Below are positions 42,662-54,128 of a stretch of DNA of 64,000 bases, one piece after another. The DNA is from Halochromatium sp. (GTDB lineage: Bacteria > Pseudomonadota > Gammaproteobacteria > Chromatiales > Chromatiaceae): NCBI GenBank assembly GCA_010912705.1, contig POWB01000025.1, forward strand, positions 1-64,000. Reading direction: 5' to 3'. The notes beneath the pieces were generated by a model, which was given only the letters and a program-made list of their open reading frames with translations, searched no databases and was not told the DNA's origin. Position 1 is the first letter of the stretch; each line of letters starts with the position of its first letter. A program made the translations under genes and the position numbers.

Positions 42662-44318
42662 TGCCCAACATCTCGGCGGCATGGGCGCGGGTGGTCGCGG
42701 TGATCTCGGTGCCGCCAAGCATGCGAGCGACCTCGTCGATGCGCTCTGCGGTGTCGAGCGGGTTGATCTCGGTGAAGGTCTGCGTCTCTTTGGCGAACTT
42801 TTTCACCCGCAGATGCTGATGCGCCTGCGCCGCGACCTGGGCGAGGTGGGTCACGCAAAGCACTTGCCGGCTGCCTCCTAGCCGGCGTAGCAAACGGCCG
42901 ACGATCTCGGCAACACTACCACCGATGCCGACATCGACCTCATCGAAGACCAGGGTTGGGATGCCGCCGATCTCAGCGGTCGCAACCTGGATCGCCAGAC
43001 TGATGCGCGAGAGCTCACCACCAGAGGCGACCTTGGCCAGTGGCTGCAGCGGTTGGCCGGGATTGGCGCTGACCAAGAAGGCGATGCTGTCGAGCCCTTG
43101 GGCGCTGATCGCCTCCGGGCCGCTGGCGCTGACCTCAACCCGGAATTCGCCGCCCGTCATCCCAAGATCCTGCATCGCTGCGCTGACGGTCTGACTCAGG
43201 CGAGCAGCTGCTTCAATCCGCGACGCACTCAGCGCCTCGGCGCGCTCACGCAAGGCCGCATGCGCCTGCGCGCGCTCTGCTGCAAGGGCATCTAGTGACT
43301 GGTCGGCCTGCTCCAATCGCTCGACCTCCGCATGCCGCTCAGCGGTGAAGGCGATCAGCTGCTCCGGTGCAACCCGATACTTACGCCCCAGATCATGGAT
43401 GCGGCCGATGCGCTGCTCGACCACCCCAAGGCGGCCGGGGTCCATCTCGAGTCCGTCCAGATAGTGGCGCAGGTTGGCAGCCGCCTCTTCGACCTGCACC
43501 ATGGCGCCGTCGATCAGCTCGCGCGTCTCGACCAAGCTCGGATCGATCGCGCTCAGACTGCCAAGCTCGGCGCTGGCCTGGCCGAGGCCATCACGCAGCG
43601 ATTGCTCGCCCTCATAGAGTCGATCGACGAGCCTGGCCGCTGTCGTCTGCAGCTGATCCTGGTTTGCGAGCCGGCGCTGTTCGGCGTCGAGCGCGTCGAG
43701 CTCATGCTCGCCGAGCTCGAGCGCATCGAGCTCCTCGAGCTGGAAGCGCAGCAGCGCCAGGCGCTCCTCGCGCTCGCTGCGCTCTGCGTTCAGCGTCTTC
43801 CAACGCTGGTCGATCGCCTTGTAACGGCGATACTGCTCGGCCACCTCGAGGGTCAGCGGTTGATGATCGGCATAGCCATCGAGCAGGCTGCGCTGAGCCG
43901 CCGCACGCAACAGCGATTGATGCGCATGCTGGCCGTGGATGTCGACCAGCCGCTCGCCGAGCGCGCGCAACTGTGCACTACTCACTGCGCGGCCGTTGAT
44001 ATAGGCGCGCGCCCGTCCACTGCGCACCAGCACGCGCCGGATCAGGCAGTCGTTGTCGTCCTCCAACGCTTGTTCAGCGAGCCAGGCCTGAGCGGCGGGA
44101 TTATGAGAGACATCGAAGTCGGCGCTGATCTCGGCACGCTCACAGCCGCTGCGGATCATGCTCGCATCGGCCTTGTCGCCCAGGGTGAGTCCGAGCGCGT
44201 CGATCAGGATCGACTTGCCGGCGCCGGTCTCGCCCGTCAGCGCGGTCATCCCCGTTGCCAGCTCGAGTTCGAGCCGGCTGACGATGACCAGGTCTTGAAC
44301 AGTGATCTGGGTTAGCAC
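42651..44318 (-). CDS. recN: DNA repair protein RecN
   Basis: A 555-residue SMC-like ATPase in double-strand break repair. Walker A is LTGETGAGKSIL near residue 30; the coiled-coil middle has DIHGQHAHQSLL; the ABC signature is VASGGELSRISLAIQV; Walker B is LVFDEVDVGIGG and the H-loop VTHLAQVAAQAHQHL. Its start overlaps the end of nadK by 7 bases, the order nadK-recN being common in proteobacteria. No CTGT-N8-ACAG LexA box was seen before nadK, so SOS control is not evident here. Confidence 0.96.
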   Translation of the reverse strand: MLTQITVQDLVIVSRLELELATGMTALTGETGAGKSILIDALGLTLGDKADASMIRSGCERAEISADFDVSHNPAAQAWLAEQALEDDNDCLIRRVLVRSGRARAYINGRAVSSAQLRALGERLVDIHGQHAHQSLLRAAAQRSLLDGYADHQPLTLEVAEQYRRYKAIDQRWKTLNAERSEREERLALLRFQLEELDALELGEHELDALDAEQRRLANQDQLQTTAARLVDRLYEGEQSLRDGLGQASAELGSLSAIDPSLVETRELIDGAMVQVEEAAANLRHYLDGLEMDPGRLGVVEQRIGRIHDLGRKYRVAPEQLIAFTAERHAEVERLEQADQSLDALAAERAQAHAALRERAEALSASRIEAAARLSQTVSAAMQDLGMTGGEFRVEVSASGPEAISAQGLDSIAFLVSANPGQPLQPLAKVASGGELSRISLAIQVATAEIGGIPTLVFDEVDVGIGGSVAEIVGRLLRRLGGSRQVLCVTHLAQVAAQAHQHLRVKKFAKETQTFTEINPLDTAERIDEVARMLGGTEITATTRAHAAEMLGIKP

Positions 44319-45193
44319 GGGGTATCCGAGTGCGTATGGCCGCCCCAGCCGAGCTTGGCGCGCAGGATGCGGTAATGGTTGTGATCAGGTGGGTGTAGCA
44401 GTCGCACACGGCGACGACTGCGCTCGATCTGGATGCTGCTGTCGGATTCTAGCGGCAAGTCAACCTGGCCGTCGCAGGTCAGGCGCACCTGCTCGGGCTC
44501 CAGGTTGCAGATGCGGATCTCGATGCGACTGCTGCCTGGGACGACGAGCGGTCGATTGCTCAGCGTGTGCGGGCAGATCGGCACCAGCAGGAGGGCATCG
44601 AGCCGCGGATTCAGTAGCGGCCCACCGCCAGAGAGGGCATAGGCAGTGGAGCCGGTTGGGGTGGAGACGATCAGCCCATCGGAGCGCTGGGCATTGACGA
44701 ACTGGCCGTCGATGTAGGTCTCGAACTCGATCATCCGCACAGAGTTCCATTTGTGGATGACGACATCATTGAGTGCGCGCTCAGGCGCCGCCTGGGCGCC
44801 GATCCGCGCGTCCAGTAGGATGCGGGTATCGGCATCATAGGCGCCACTGAGGATCTGCTCCAGCCGCGGCTCGATCTCATCCGGCAGGATATCGACGAGA
44901 AACCCGAGGCGCCCGAGGTTGATGCCGACCAAGGCGATATCGTGCTCTGACAGCCTGCGCGCGGCGTGCAGGAAGGTGCCGTCGCCGCCAATGACCAGCA
45001 CCAGGTCGCAGCGCTCGCCAAGACTGTCGATACTGACCCCATCGGAACGTTGCAGCAGGCTGGCTGTGGTCTGCTCAATCGAGGTCTGCACGCCTTGGGC
45101 GCTGAGGTAATTGACGGCGCGCGCAACCGTGCTGGCGACGCGCGCATCGGCATACTGTTTGGCGATGATGCCGACATGGTGAAACCAAGCCAT
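44312..45193 (-). CDS. nadK: NAD kinase
   Basis: A 293-residue NAD+ kinase (ATP or polyphosphate plus NAD+ to NADP+). The GGDGT motif is in VLVIGGDGTFLHAARRL near residue 67; the second family block is LIVSTPTGSTAYALSGGGPL (174-193), with PICPHTLSNRPLVV after it. Length equals E. coli NadK (292). First gene of the nadK-recN pair. Confidence 0.96.
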   Translation of the reverse strand: MAWFHHVGIIAKQYADARVASTVARAVNYLSAQGVQTSIEQTTASLLQRSDGVSIDSLGERCDLVLVIGGDGTFLHAARRLSEHDIALVGINLGRLGFLVDILPDEIEPRLEQILSGAYDADTRILLDARIGAQAAPERALNDVVIHKWNSVRMIEFETYIDGQFVNAQRSDGLIVSTPTGSTAYALSGGGPLLNPRLDALLLVPICPHTLSNRPLVVPGSSRIEIRICNLEPEQVRLTCDGQVDLPLESDSSIQIERSRRRVRLLHPPDHNHYRILRAKLGWGGHTHSDTPC

Positions 45194-45271
45194 GGATGGC
45201 GAGCGATCCTGAGCAGGCGAGAATGATAGGGCGTCGAGCAGTCGATCTGCTCAATCTTAGTCGCGGTCTAT

Positions 45272-45320
45272 CTTAGGCGATTTCTGTCAAAGCTCGTACC
45301 ACCTTGCTGGTCTTTTCGCT
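45272..45320 (+). repeat. Dispersed 49-base repeat, copy B
   Basis: Matches 29900-29948 at 43 of 49 positions in the same orientation. It lies in the 400-base spacer between nadK and hrcA, which are divergent, about 190 bases before the hrcA promoter. The remaining spacer holds no open frame that looks coding. Confidence 0.7.
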
Positions 45321-45506
45321 TTCTTTCAGCGTCGCATCCTCAGTCAGGGAGCCCGGCGACGCGCCCGACAAGGCTCCTTGAAGGCAAACGAAAATCTTCC
45401 GCCACTCGGTACGCGCTTATCCGACAATCGCCTGTTGAGCGGGCGATTGCAGTGGTTGCGGTGCCGAGGAAAAGCCGCATCCGATCGCAGAACCGAGCGG
45501 AGGTTC

Positions 45507-45535
45507 TTGACATCGTCCAGCGAGCATCATAGATT
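45507..45535 (+). promoter_or_regulatory. Sigma-70 promoter of hrcA
   Basis: A perfect ttgaca (45507-45512), 17-base spacer and tagatt (45530-45535). The predicted transcription start falls near 45542, at the left edge of the CIRCE element. Confidence 0.75.
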
Positions 45536-45542
45536 GCCAGCG

Positions 45543-45569
45543 TTAGCACTCGTTTGGTTAGAGTGCTAA
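45543..45569. promoter_or_regulatory. CIRCE element (HrcA operator)
   Basis: A perfect copy of the conserved inverted repeat ttagcactc-N9-gagtgctaa, arms 45543-45551 and 45561-45569. HrcA binds CIRCE to repress heat-shock operons. It overlaps the predicted start of transcription upstream of hrcA, implying autoregulation. Confidence 0.97.
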
Positions 45570-45636
45570 CAGCCGATTTCTTGTCCGAGATCCGGTGGGT
45601 TTCGTTCATCTTTCAGTGAGTGAACATCTCGTATCA

Positions 45637-46698
45637 ATGGACTCCCGATCTAGTGTCCGTGTTGCCGAGGGCCAAGTCAGCGAGCGCGCGCTACACTTCT
45701 TAAAGGTGTTGGTGGAGCGCCACATCCGCGATGGGCAGCCGGTCGGCTCGCGCACCCTAGCGCGCGATACTGGCCTCGACCTGAGCCCGGCGACGGTTCG
45801 CAATGTCATGTCGGACCTCGAGGATTTAGGCCTGGTCTCGTCACCGCATACCTCAGCGGGACGCGTGCCGACGGCATCGGGCTATCGACTATTCATCGAT
45901 AGTCTGCTCAAGGTGGCGCCCTTGACCGAGGCCGATGTCTCGATCCTGCGCGACCAATTTGCGCGCACCACGGACACCGTGAACCTGATCCAGACGGCGT
46001 CCCAAGCCCTATCAGGGGTGACCCATTTAGCCGGGCTGGTGATGGTACCGAGGCATGAGCGAGAGGTGTTTCGACAGATCGAGTTCGTGCAGCTTTCTGG
46101 CCGTCGGGTCTTGGCGATCTTGGTCACGAGTGATGGTGAGGTGCACAATCGCATCCTCGAGACCGAGCAGCCCTTGTCGGCCTCACAGTTGGAGCAGGCA
46201 TCGAATTACTTGACGCAGCTGTTTAATGGCCATGAGATGCGCGAGGTACGCCGCCAGCTGATGGCCGATCTGAAGCGGACCCATGCGCACATGGATGAGC
46301 TGATGATGCGCGCGGTGATGATGGCGCAGCGCGTTGTCGAAGCCGCTGAGCACAAGGACGATGTGATGATCGCCGGCCAGACCAATCTGATGGAGTTTAC
46401 CGAGCTCTCCAGCATGGAACGGCTCAAGGCCTTGTTCGACGCCTTTACCGAGAAACGGCAGATCCTGGATCTGCTCGATCGCTGTATCGAGGCCGAAGGG
46501 GTACAGATCTTCATCGGTGAGGAATCAGGCTACGAATTGCTCGACGACTGTAGCCTGGTTACGGCGACCTACCGCGTCGAAGATCAGGTGCTCGGCGTGC
46601 TCGGCGTGATTGGCCCGACGCGCATGAACTATCAGCAAGTGATTCCGGTGGTCGACGTCACGGCAAAGCTGCTTGCAGCAGCACTGCGTAGTCGTTGA
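45637..46698 (+). CDS. hrcA: Heat-inducible transcription repressor HrcA
   Basis: A 353-residue repressor. ATG 45637 is used; GTG 45595 and GTG 45616 are in-frame alternatives. The winged-helix domain has VERHIRDGQPVGSRTLARDT and LSPATVRNVMSDLEDLGLVS, then SPHTSAGRVPTASGYRLFID. The C-terminal GAF-like domain includes FIGEESGYELLDDCSLVTAT and GVIGPTRMNYQQVIPVV. It is first in the hrcA-grpE-dnaK-dnaJ cluster with a perfect CIRCE upstream. Confidence 0.96.
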   Translation: MDSRSSVRVAEGQVSERALHFLKVLVERHIRDGQPVGSRTLARDTGLDLSPATVRNVMSDLEDLGLVSSPHTSAGRVPTASGYRLFIDSLLKVAPLTEADVSILRDQFARTTDTVNLIQTASQALSGVTHLAGLVMVPRHEREVFRQIEFVQLSGRRVLAILVTSDGEVHNRILETEQPLSASQLEQASNYLTQLFNGHEMREVRRQLMADLKRTHAHMDELMMRAVMMAQRVVEAAEHKDDVMIAGQTNLMEFTELSSMERLKALFDAFTEKRQILDLLDRCIEAEGVQIFIGEESGYELLDDCSLVTATYRVEDQVLGVLGVIGPTRMNYQQVIPVVDVTAKLLAAALRSR

Positions 46699-46792
46699 CC
46701 CATGACAACTCACTCACAATCTACGGCAGAGGCCAGAGGTCTCGATGACGTTGTTGTCGATGTCCGCACACTGGCCCGGGGAGAGGTATGAA

Positions 46793-47470
46793 ATGACAAA
46801 GGAGCAAGAAGAACAGCCGCTAGGCACCGCAGCGCAAACTGAAGCGTCTGCGTCGGTTGAGGATGTCGGTGCATCGCCTGGCGCTGGCTCGACAACAGAA
46901 ATGCCGCTTGATGAGGCAGCCACGGATTCCGACCTGGCGACGGCTCATCAGGATTCGGAGGCGCCAGACGCTGAGCAGGCGACGACGCTGCATCAGGACC
47001 CATCCGAACTGACCATGCTGCTAGAAGATGCACGGTCACGGGCAGATGATGCCCACAACCAGGTTCTGCGCATCCGCGCCGAGATGGAGAATATGTCGCG
47101 GCGCCAAGCGAAGGAGCTTGAGAATGCGCATAAATTCGCACTCGAAGGCTTCGTCAAGGAGCTCTTGCAGGTGCGCGATAGTCTCGAACTGGGACAGGCA
47201 GCGGCGGCCGCCGAAGATGCGGATCTCTCCAAGCTGCGCGAGGGCACTGAGCTGACGCTCAAGCTGCTGCGTGATGTGATGTCGAAATTCGGCGTTGAGC
47301 GCATCGACCCCGAGGGCGAGCCGTTTAATCCGGAGTACCACCAGGCCATGTCGATGCAACCGCGTGCTGATGTGCCGCCCAACACCGTGGTGCAGGTGGT
47401 GCAGAGCGGCTATCTGCTCAACGGCCGCTTGATGCGCCCAGCGCTGGTGATGGTATCCCAAGCAGCCTGA
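46793..47470 (+). CDS. grpE: Nucleotide exchange factor GrpE
   Basis: A 225-residue DnaK nucleotide exchange factor. ATG 46793 has gagagg 6 bases upstream, so a longer frame from 46745 is rejected. An acidic, low-complexity N-terminus (about 70 residues) leads to the long helix (LRIRAEMENMSRRQAKELEN) and the beta domain ending HQAMSMQPRADVPPNTVVQV, then GYLLNGRLMRPALVMVSQ. It follows hrcA by 94 bases. Confidence 0.96.
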   Translation: MTKEQEEQPLGTAAQTEASASVEDVGASPGAGSTTEMPLDEAATDSDLATAHQDSEAPDAEQATTLHQDPSELTMLLEDARSRADDAHNQVLRIRAEMENMSRRQAKELENAHKFALEGFVKELLQVRDSLELGQAAAAAEDADLSKLREGTELTLKLLRDVMSKFGVERIDPEGEPFNPEYHQAMSMQPRADVPPNTVVQVVQSGYLLNGRLMRPALVMVSQAA

Positions 47471-47533
47471 TTGCGCGGCGTCAACCAGCGTCTTGAAACT
47501 GACCTTATAGCCGCCGCTGGCGTGGCGAGAATG

Positions 47534-47562
47534 CTTGAGAATCGAAGGGTTTTGCCCCAATT
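47534..47562 (+). promoter_or_regulatory. Sigma-32-like promoter upstream of dnaK
   Basis: cttgag (47534-47539) and ccccaatt (47555-47562) with a 15-base spacer match the heat-shock sigma factor consensus (cTTGAAA, 11-16 bases, CCCCATnT). The predicted start leaves a 5' leader of about 70 bases before dnaK. Confidence 0.6.
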
Positions 47563-47638
47563 CCTGCGCCAATGAGTCAATGTTGGCCGGCTTAGCCGAC
47601 CACGAACATCGAAACAGATTTACTACTGGAGACAGACC

Positions 47639-49570
<1,932 letters not shown>

Positions 49571-49617
49571 GCTGCTTGACGGCCCGAGCGCCTGCGCTCC
49601 GCTCCAGCCCGGGCTAC

Positions 49618-49660
49618 GGCGCGTGGGTGCAGACCGCCCACGCGCCGTTTCCTTTTCGAC
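49618..49660 (+). terminator. Intrinsic terminator after dnaK
   Basis: A perfect 10-base-pair GC-rich stem, ggcgcgtggg (49618-49627) with cccacgcgcc (49637-49646), a 9-base loop and a following T-rich run (gtttccttttc). It lies in the dnaK-dnaJ spacer, so dnaJ expression may be attenuated relative to dnaK. Confidence 0.75.
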
Positions 49661-49708
49661 GGCTGCATGCTGATCATTATTCTTCCCAACGACTGACCGA
49701 TTACGCGA

Positions 49709-50842
49709 ATGTCCCAGCGCGATTACTACGACGTCCTCGGCCTGAGCCGAAATGCCAGTGAGCAGGACATCAAGAAGGCGTTTCGGCGTCTTGCCATGAA
49801 ATATCATCCGGACCGGAATCCGGACGACGCCGATGCCCTGGCCAAGTTTAAGGAGGCCAAGGAGGCGTACGACATCTTGGCCGATCCCCGCAAGCGCAGC
49901 GCCTATGACCAATTTGGACACGCTGGCGTGAGTGGCCAGGGTGGCTTTGGTAGCGGCCCAGGTGACTTCGCTGGTGGTGGCTTCTCAGACATCTTCGGTG
50001 ATGTCTTTGGTGATATCTTTGGTGGCCGCGGTGGCGGCCGCCGCACCGCGCGTGGTGCGGATCTGCGCTACGACCTCGCGATGAGCCTAGAAGAGGCGGT
50101 CACCGGTAAGGATGTGAAGATTCGCATCCCGACCACCGTTGAATGTCACCACTGCGGAGGCACCGGTGCCAAGCCGGGTACGCGGCCTAAGGAGTGTCCA
50201 ACCTGCCACGGCGCTGGTCAGGTGCGGATGCAGCAAGGCTTCTTTTCGATCCAGCAGACCTGCCCGGAGTGCCGCGGCACCGGCAAGGTGGTCGAAGAGG
50301 CCTGCCGCTACTGTCGGGGTGCTGGCCGGCTGAAGGAGGAGAAGACACTCTCGGTGAAGGTGCCTGCCGGCGTCGATACCGGTGACCGCATCCGCCTGGC
50401 TGGCGAGGGCGAGGCGAGCGAGCATGGTGGTGTCCCGGGTGACCTTTATGTGCAGGTGGTGGTCGAAGACCATCCGATCTTCAAGCGCGAGGATAGCCAT
50501 CTCTTCTGTGAGGTGCCAATCAGCTTCGTCACTGCGGCCTTGGGGGGCGAGCTCGAGGTGCCCACTCTAGACGGCAAAGTTGTGCTCAAGGTGCCGGCTG
50601 GCACGCAGACCGGTAAGCTCTTCCGCATGCGTGGCAAGGGTGTCAAGCCTGTGCGTGGTGGGCCAGTGGGTGATCTGCTCTGCCGTGTCATCGTCGAGAC
50701 CCCAGTGAATCTGACTGAGCGACAGAGAACACTGCTGCAAGAGTTTGAAGACAGCGTGACGGCAGGTGGCAAACACCACAGCCCCCAGTCCAGCTCTTGG
50801 CTCGACGGCGTTAAGCACTTTTTCGAGAAGATGGGGCTCTAG
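49709..50842 (+). CDS. dnaJ: Chaperone protein DnaJ (Hsp40)
   Basis: A 377-residue type I Hsp40. The J domain carries HPD in [11 protein letters not shown] (residues about 33-35). A Gly/Phe region (about 75-110) is followed by four zinc repeats, [24 protein letters not shown] and CRYCRGAG, then the substrate-binding C-terminal domain. It stimulates DnaK ATP hydrolysis. The next gene, dapB, starts 15 bases after the stop. Confidence 0.98.
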   Translation: MSQRDYYDVLGLSRNASEQDIKKAFRRLAMKYHPDRNPDDADALAKFKEAKEAYDILADPRKRSAYDQFGHAGVSGQGGFGSGPGDFAGGGFSDIFGDVFGDIFGGRGGGRRTARGADLRYDLAMSLEEAVTGKDVKIRIPTTVECHHCGGTGAKPGTRPKECPTCHGAGQVRMQQGFFSIQQTCPECRGTGKVVEEACRYCRGAGRLKEEKTLSVKVPAGVDTGDRIRLAGEGEASEHGGVPGDLYVQVVVEDHPIFKREDSHLFCEVPISFVTAALGGELEVPTLDGKVVLKVPAGTQTGKLFRMRGKGVKPVRGGPVGDLLCRVIVETPVNLTERQRTLLQEFEDSVTAGGKHHSPQSSSWLDGVKHFFEKMGL

Positions 50843-51676
<834 letters not shown>

Positions 51677-51713
51677 GTTTGGCAGATCGCGCCAGCGGAT
51701 GCATCAGGTTAGC

Positions 51714-52679
51714 CTAGACCAGCTGATGCTGCTGCCGCATGTAGCTGTAGACCAGGCTCGAGACCTCGCGCATCGCGTTGCTACGGTTGGTGATCCAGGT
51801 GCCGTAGTAGTTGGTGCGCTGGCTCTTCTCGATGATGCCGATGAAGGTGTAGGGCCGCGGTCGGCCGCGCCGGTCGTAGCATTCGATGATGCCCATGTTG
51901 CCGCACAACATCGCCGTTGAGCCGGTCTTGTCATAGACCTTGATGTTCGAGGGCATGCCCTTGACGCGCTTAGTGATGCGGTCGTGATTGGGTAGGGCCA
52001 TTAGATCTCGGACTTCCTGGGCGTTTGGCATCTGGTTGTTCCAGAGTGCCCAGAGGAAACGGCTGTAGTCGTGCGCTGAGGCAAGATTGCGATAGGTGCG
52101 GCCGTTGGCCGGAATGTACTCGACGATGCTCGTCTGCTGGAACACCCCAGGGGCGTGACGTTTAAGGACGCGCTCGACGTCTTTCGGCCCGTTGCTACCG
52201 TTGTGCCGACTCACGATGCGCATGATCTCGGTGGTGGCGGTGTTGCTGCTATTGCGGATCATCGCCTCCATGCTGTCGCGCACCGAGCCGGTATACCGCA
52301 GCTTTGAACCGCGCTCCTTCATGGTGAAGAAGAAGGCTTGCGCGACGAAGGGCTTTAACATACTGGCCGCTTGGCGCGGAACGTCTTCGTTGATCGATAC
52401 CAGCTTCTTGGCGCCAGTGAAATCGTAGACCGACCAGGAGGTCTTCTCATCCGACCGGATCAGTCCCTCGGCGCGCTGGCGCTTCACCAGCCGAACCAAC
52501 TGGTTCTGTAGCGCCGGACCACGCGCCGCCTCGCTCGGCATCGATGCACCGAGCAAGAAGGCGGCGGTTGCGCCACCGAGGGTACTGATAAATTGGCGAC
52601 GGTCGATACCGCGCCCCTGGCTCCCTTGTCCCCAGGCTTCCTCAGCTCCCCAAAATCGCTTGTCTTCTCGCCCGCTCAT
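51714..52679 (-). CDS. Exported class A beta-lactamase-fold protein (Tat signal)
   Basis: A 321-residue serine hydrolase of the penicillin-binding/class A beta-lactamase fold. ATG 52679 has gagg 8 bases upstream. A twin-arginine-type leader (DRRQFISTLGGATAAFLLGA, residues 26-45) suggests Tat export. Active-site motifs: S106-x-x-K109 in AASMLKPF, S144-S-N146 in NSSNTATTE, and K251-T-G in VYDKTGSTA. The class A Glu166-containing omega loop is not obvious, so a carboxypeptidase or non-lactamase role is as likely as beta-lactam hydrolysis. Convergent with dapB, 37 bases apart. Confidence 0.8.
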   Translation of the reverse strand: MSGREDKRFWGAEEAWGQGSQGRGIDRRQFISTLGGATAAFLLGASMPSEAARGPALQNQLVRLVKRQRAEGLIRSDEKTSWSVYDFTGAKKLVSINEDVPRQAASMLKPFVAQAFFFTMKERGSKLRYTGSVRDSMEAMIRNSSNTATTEIMRIVSRHNGSNGPKDVERVLKRHAPGVFQQTSIVEYIPANGRTYRNLASAHDYSRFLWALWNNQMPNAQEVRDLMALPNHDRITKRVKGMPSNIKVYDKTGSTAMLCGNMGIIECYDRRGRPRPYTFIGIIEKSQRTNYYGTWITNRSNAMREVSSLVYSYMRQQHQLV

Positions 52680-52917
52680 CGCATTGCCTCGATGCGTGGT
52701 TAAGCCTGCTGCACAAAAAATGGACTGATGCCGGCGCCTGCGTACAGACGCCGTCCCCCGCATCAGCGTCCCCCATTGCTTACGAGGATAGGCTGACCAG
52801 CGCAGAAAAACAAGGCATGTTGTGAAGAAAAAATAGCTTTGCAGTCAGTGCGATCGAAAATATTTCTCGACAGCAGCTAATGGTTGGCCGTTGCGCTCTA
52901 GGGGCTAGCCGGCTCAA

Positions 52918-53229
52918 TCAGCCGTCTGCAGCCGCGGGGGGCTTGGGCTCGTAGCGGGCAAGCGCCTCATCGATCTTGCGCGTGAGGCGCTCTTCGATCT
53001 GACCCTTCATCGCGGTCAGCAGGATGCCAAGCTTGATGGTCAGATCCATGGAGCGATCGGCGACGGCGATCTGGCCTGAGATGCCTGAACGTTTGAAGTA
53101 CAGCACATCGCCGTCCCAGTGATACTCCGCATTGTATTCATCGCGAACTCGAGCAGCGATGCGCTCGACTTCCGCCCGCGCTGCTTCCAGGCCGAGATGA
53201 TGTGGACGAGCGACATGGATGTACGACAT
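52918..53229 (-). CDS. Polyhydroxyalkanoic acid system family protein
   Basis: A 103-residue protein of the PHA granule-associated family (TIGR02610-type). It starts SYIHVARPHHLGLEAARAEV and continues YHWDGDVLYFKRSGISGQI with the amphipathic DLTIKLGILLTAMKGQIEE, the conserved core. Members are found near PHA synthesis genes, but none are visible here. It lies 28 bases from the RAYT gene end on the same strand. Confidence 0.8.
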   Translation of the reverse strand: MSYIHVARPHHLGLEAARAEVERIAARVRDEYNAEYHWDGDVLYFKRSGISGQIAVADRSMDLTIKLGILLTAMKGQIEERLTRKIDEALARYEPKPPAAADG

Positions 53230-53257
53230 AGGGTTCTCTCATCGGCTAGCGAGGACG

Positions 53258-53986
53258 CTAGTGTAATGTCGCCGGCTGCTGCAATGCACGGCGGTAGGCG
53301 GCTGAGCGGCGGTCACCGCCCCGCGGCCGCGGTCGTGCCCGACGGTTGAGCTTATCCTCGATGGCTTGGCAGAAGTGCTCATCGCCAAGCACCCAGGCCT
53401 TGTTGGTTGCCGCCCGGATGCGCTCGATGACCTGGCGGCTGAGGGGATACTCGAATTGAGCACGGTAGGCCTGCTGCCGCCGTGCTGGGCTTTCGCCAAG
53501 CGCTCGGTATACCTGATGCGGGCTGATCAGCTCGTCGTCGTGCCCGAGTGCGTTGGCGGCGTAGCTCGACCAGTCGTACTCCTCCGTGGCGCTCACCAGC
53601 TCGGCGCGCACCGCGTTGGTCTCGATATAGCGGCTGACTGGCAGCAAGAGGTCATCAGGATCGAGCAGGGTCGCGCGATAACGGCCCTCCCAAAGGGTAC
53701 CTTTGCGATGATAGCGGCCATTGACATGCTGCACGAAATAGCGGCCGGTATACTGCATCAGCTTGCCGATGCCGTCTTCTTGCCAGGGCGTCAGCAGCAG
53801 ATGGAAATGGTCTGGCATCAGTACATAGGCGTGGATGTCGCAGTGGAACTTATCCGCCGCATCGCAGAGCCTAGCCCAGAGGAACCAGTAGTCCTCCTCG
53901 TCGCGCAAGATGGTCTGGCGATTGTTGCCACGTTGGATCAGATGCTGCGGGAAACCTGGTAGCACAAAGCGGGGAAGGCGGGCCAT
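53258..53986 (-). CDS. REP-associated tyrosine transposase (RAYT, IS200/TnpA-like)
   Basis: A 242-residue Y1-HUH transposase-like protein. ATG 53986 begins the conserved MARLPRFVLPGFPQHLIQRG. The HUH pair is in YVLMPDHFHLLLTPW and the nucleophilic tyrosine is probably in LMQYTGRYFVQHVN; WEGRYRATLLDPDD and YIETNAVRAELV follow. RAYTs mobilise or maintain REP palindromes and are usually single-copy domesticated genes. The C-terminal tail is basic and lacks similarity to IS200. Confidence 0.9.
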   Translation of the reverse strand: MARLPRFVLPGFPQHLIQRGNNRQTILRDEEDYWFLWARLCDAADKFHCDIHAYVLMPDHFHLLLTPWQEDGIGKLMQYTGRYFVQHVNGRYHRKGTLWEGRYRATLLDPDDLLLPVSRYIETNAVRAELVSATEEYDWSSYAANALGHDDELISPHQVYRALGESPARRQQAYRAQFEYPLSRQVIERIRAATNKAWVLGDEHFCQAIEDKLNRRARPRPRGGDRRSAAYRRALQQPATLH

Positions 53987-54128
53987 GAGACGATCACTCC
54001 CTCTTAGCAATATCTTAGCAATGGAGTCTTGTCTGAGTATAGACGATCGATAGGGTATGGTCGGTTTGCCTGCTGCGGAGACCCAGGCTGGGGTACAATT
54101 GACCGTTTTTCATCCAACGGAGATCCTC

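Noticed and set aside
43332..44315. 327-residue plus-strand frame opposite recN
   Set aside because: Mirror of the RecN coding sequence; no start signal and no family similarity.
45194..45506. Possible LexA-controlled promoter before nadK-recN
   Set aside because: No CTGT-N8-ACAG or close variant could be found upstream of nadK.
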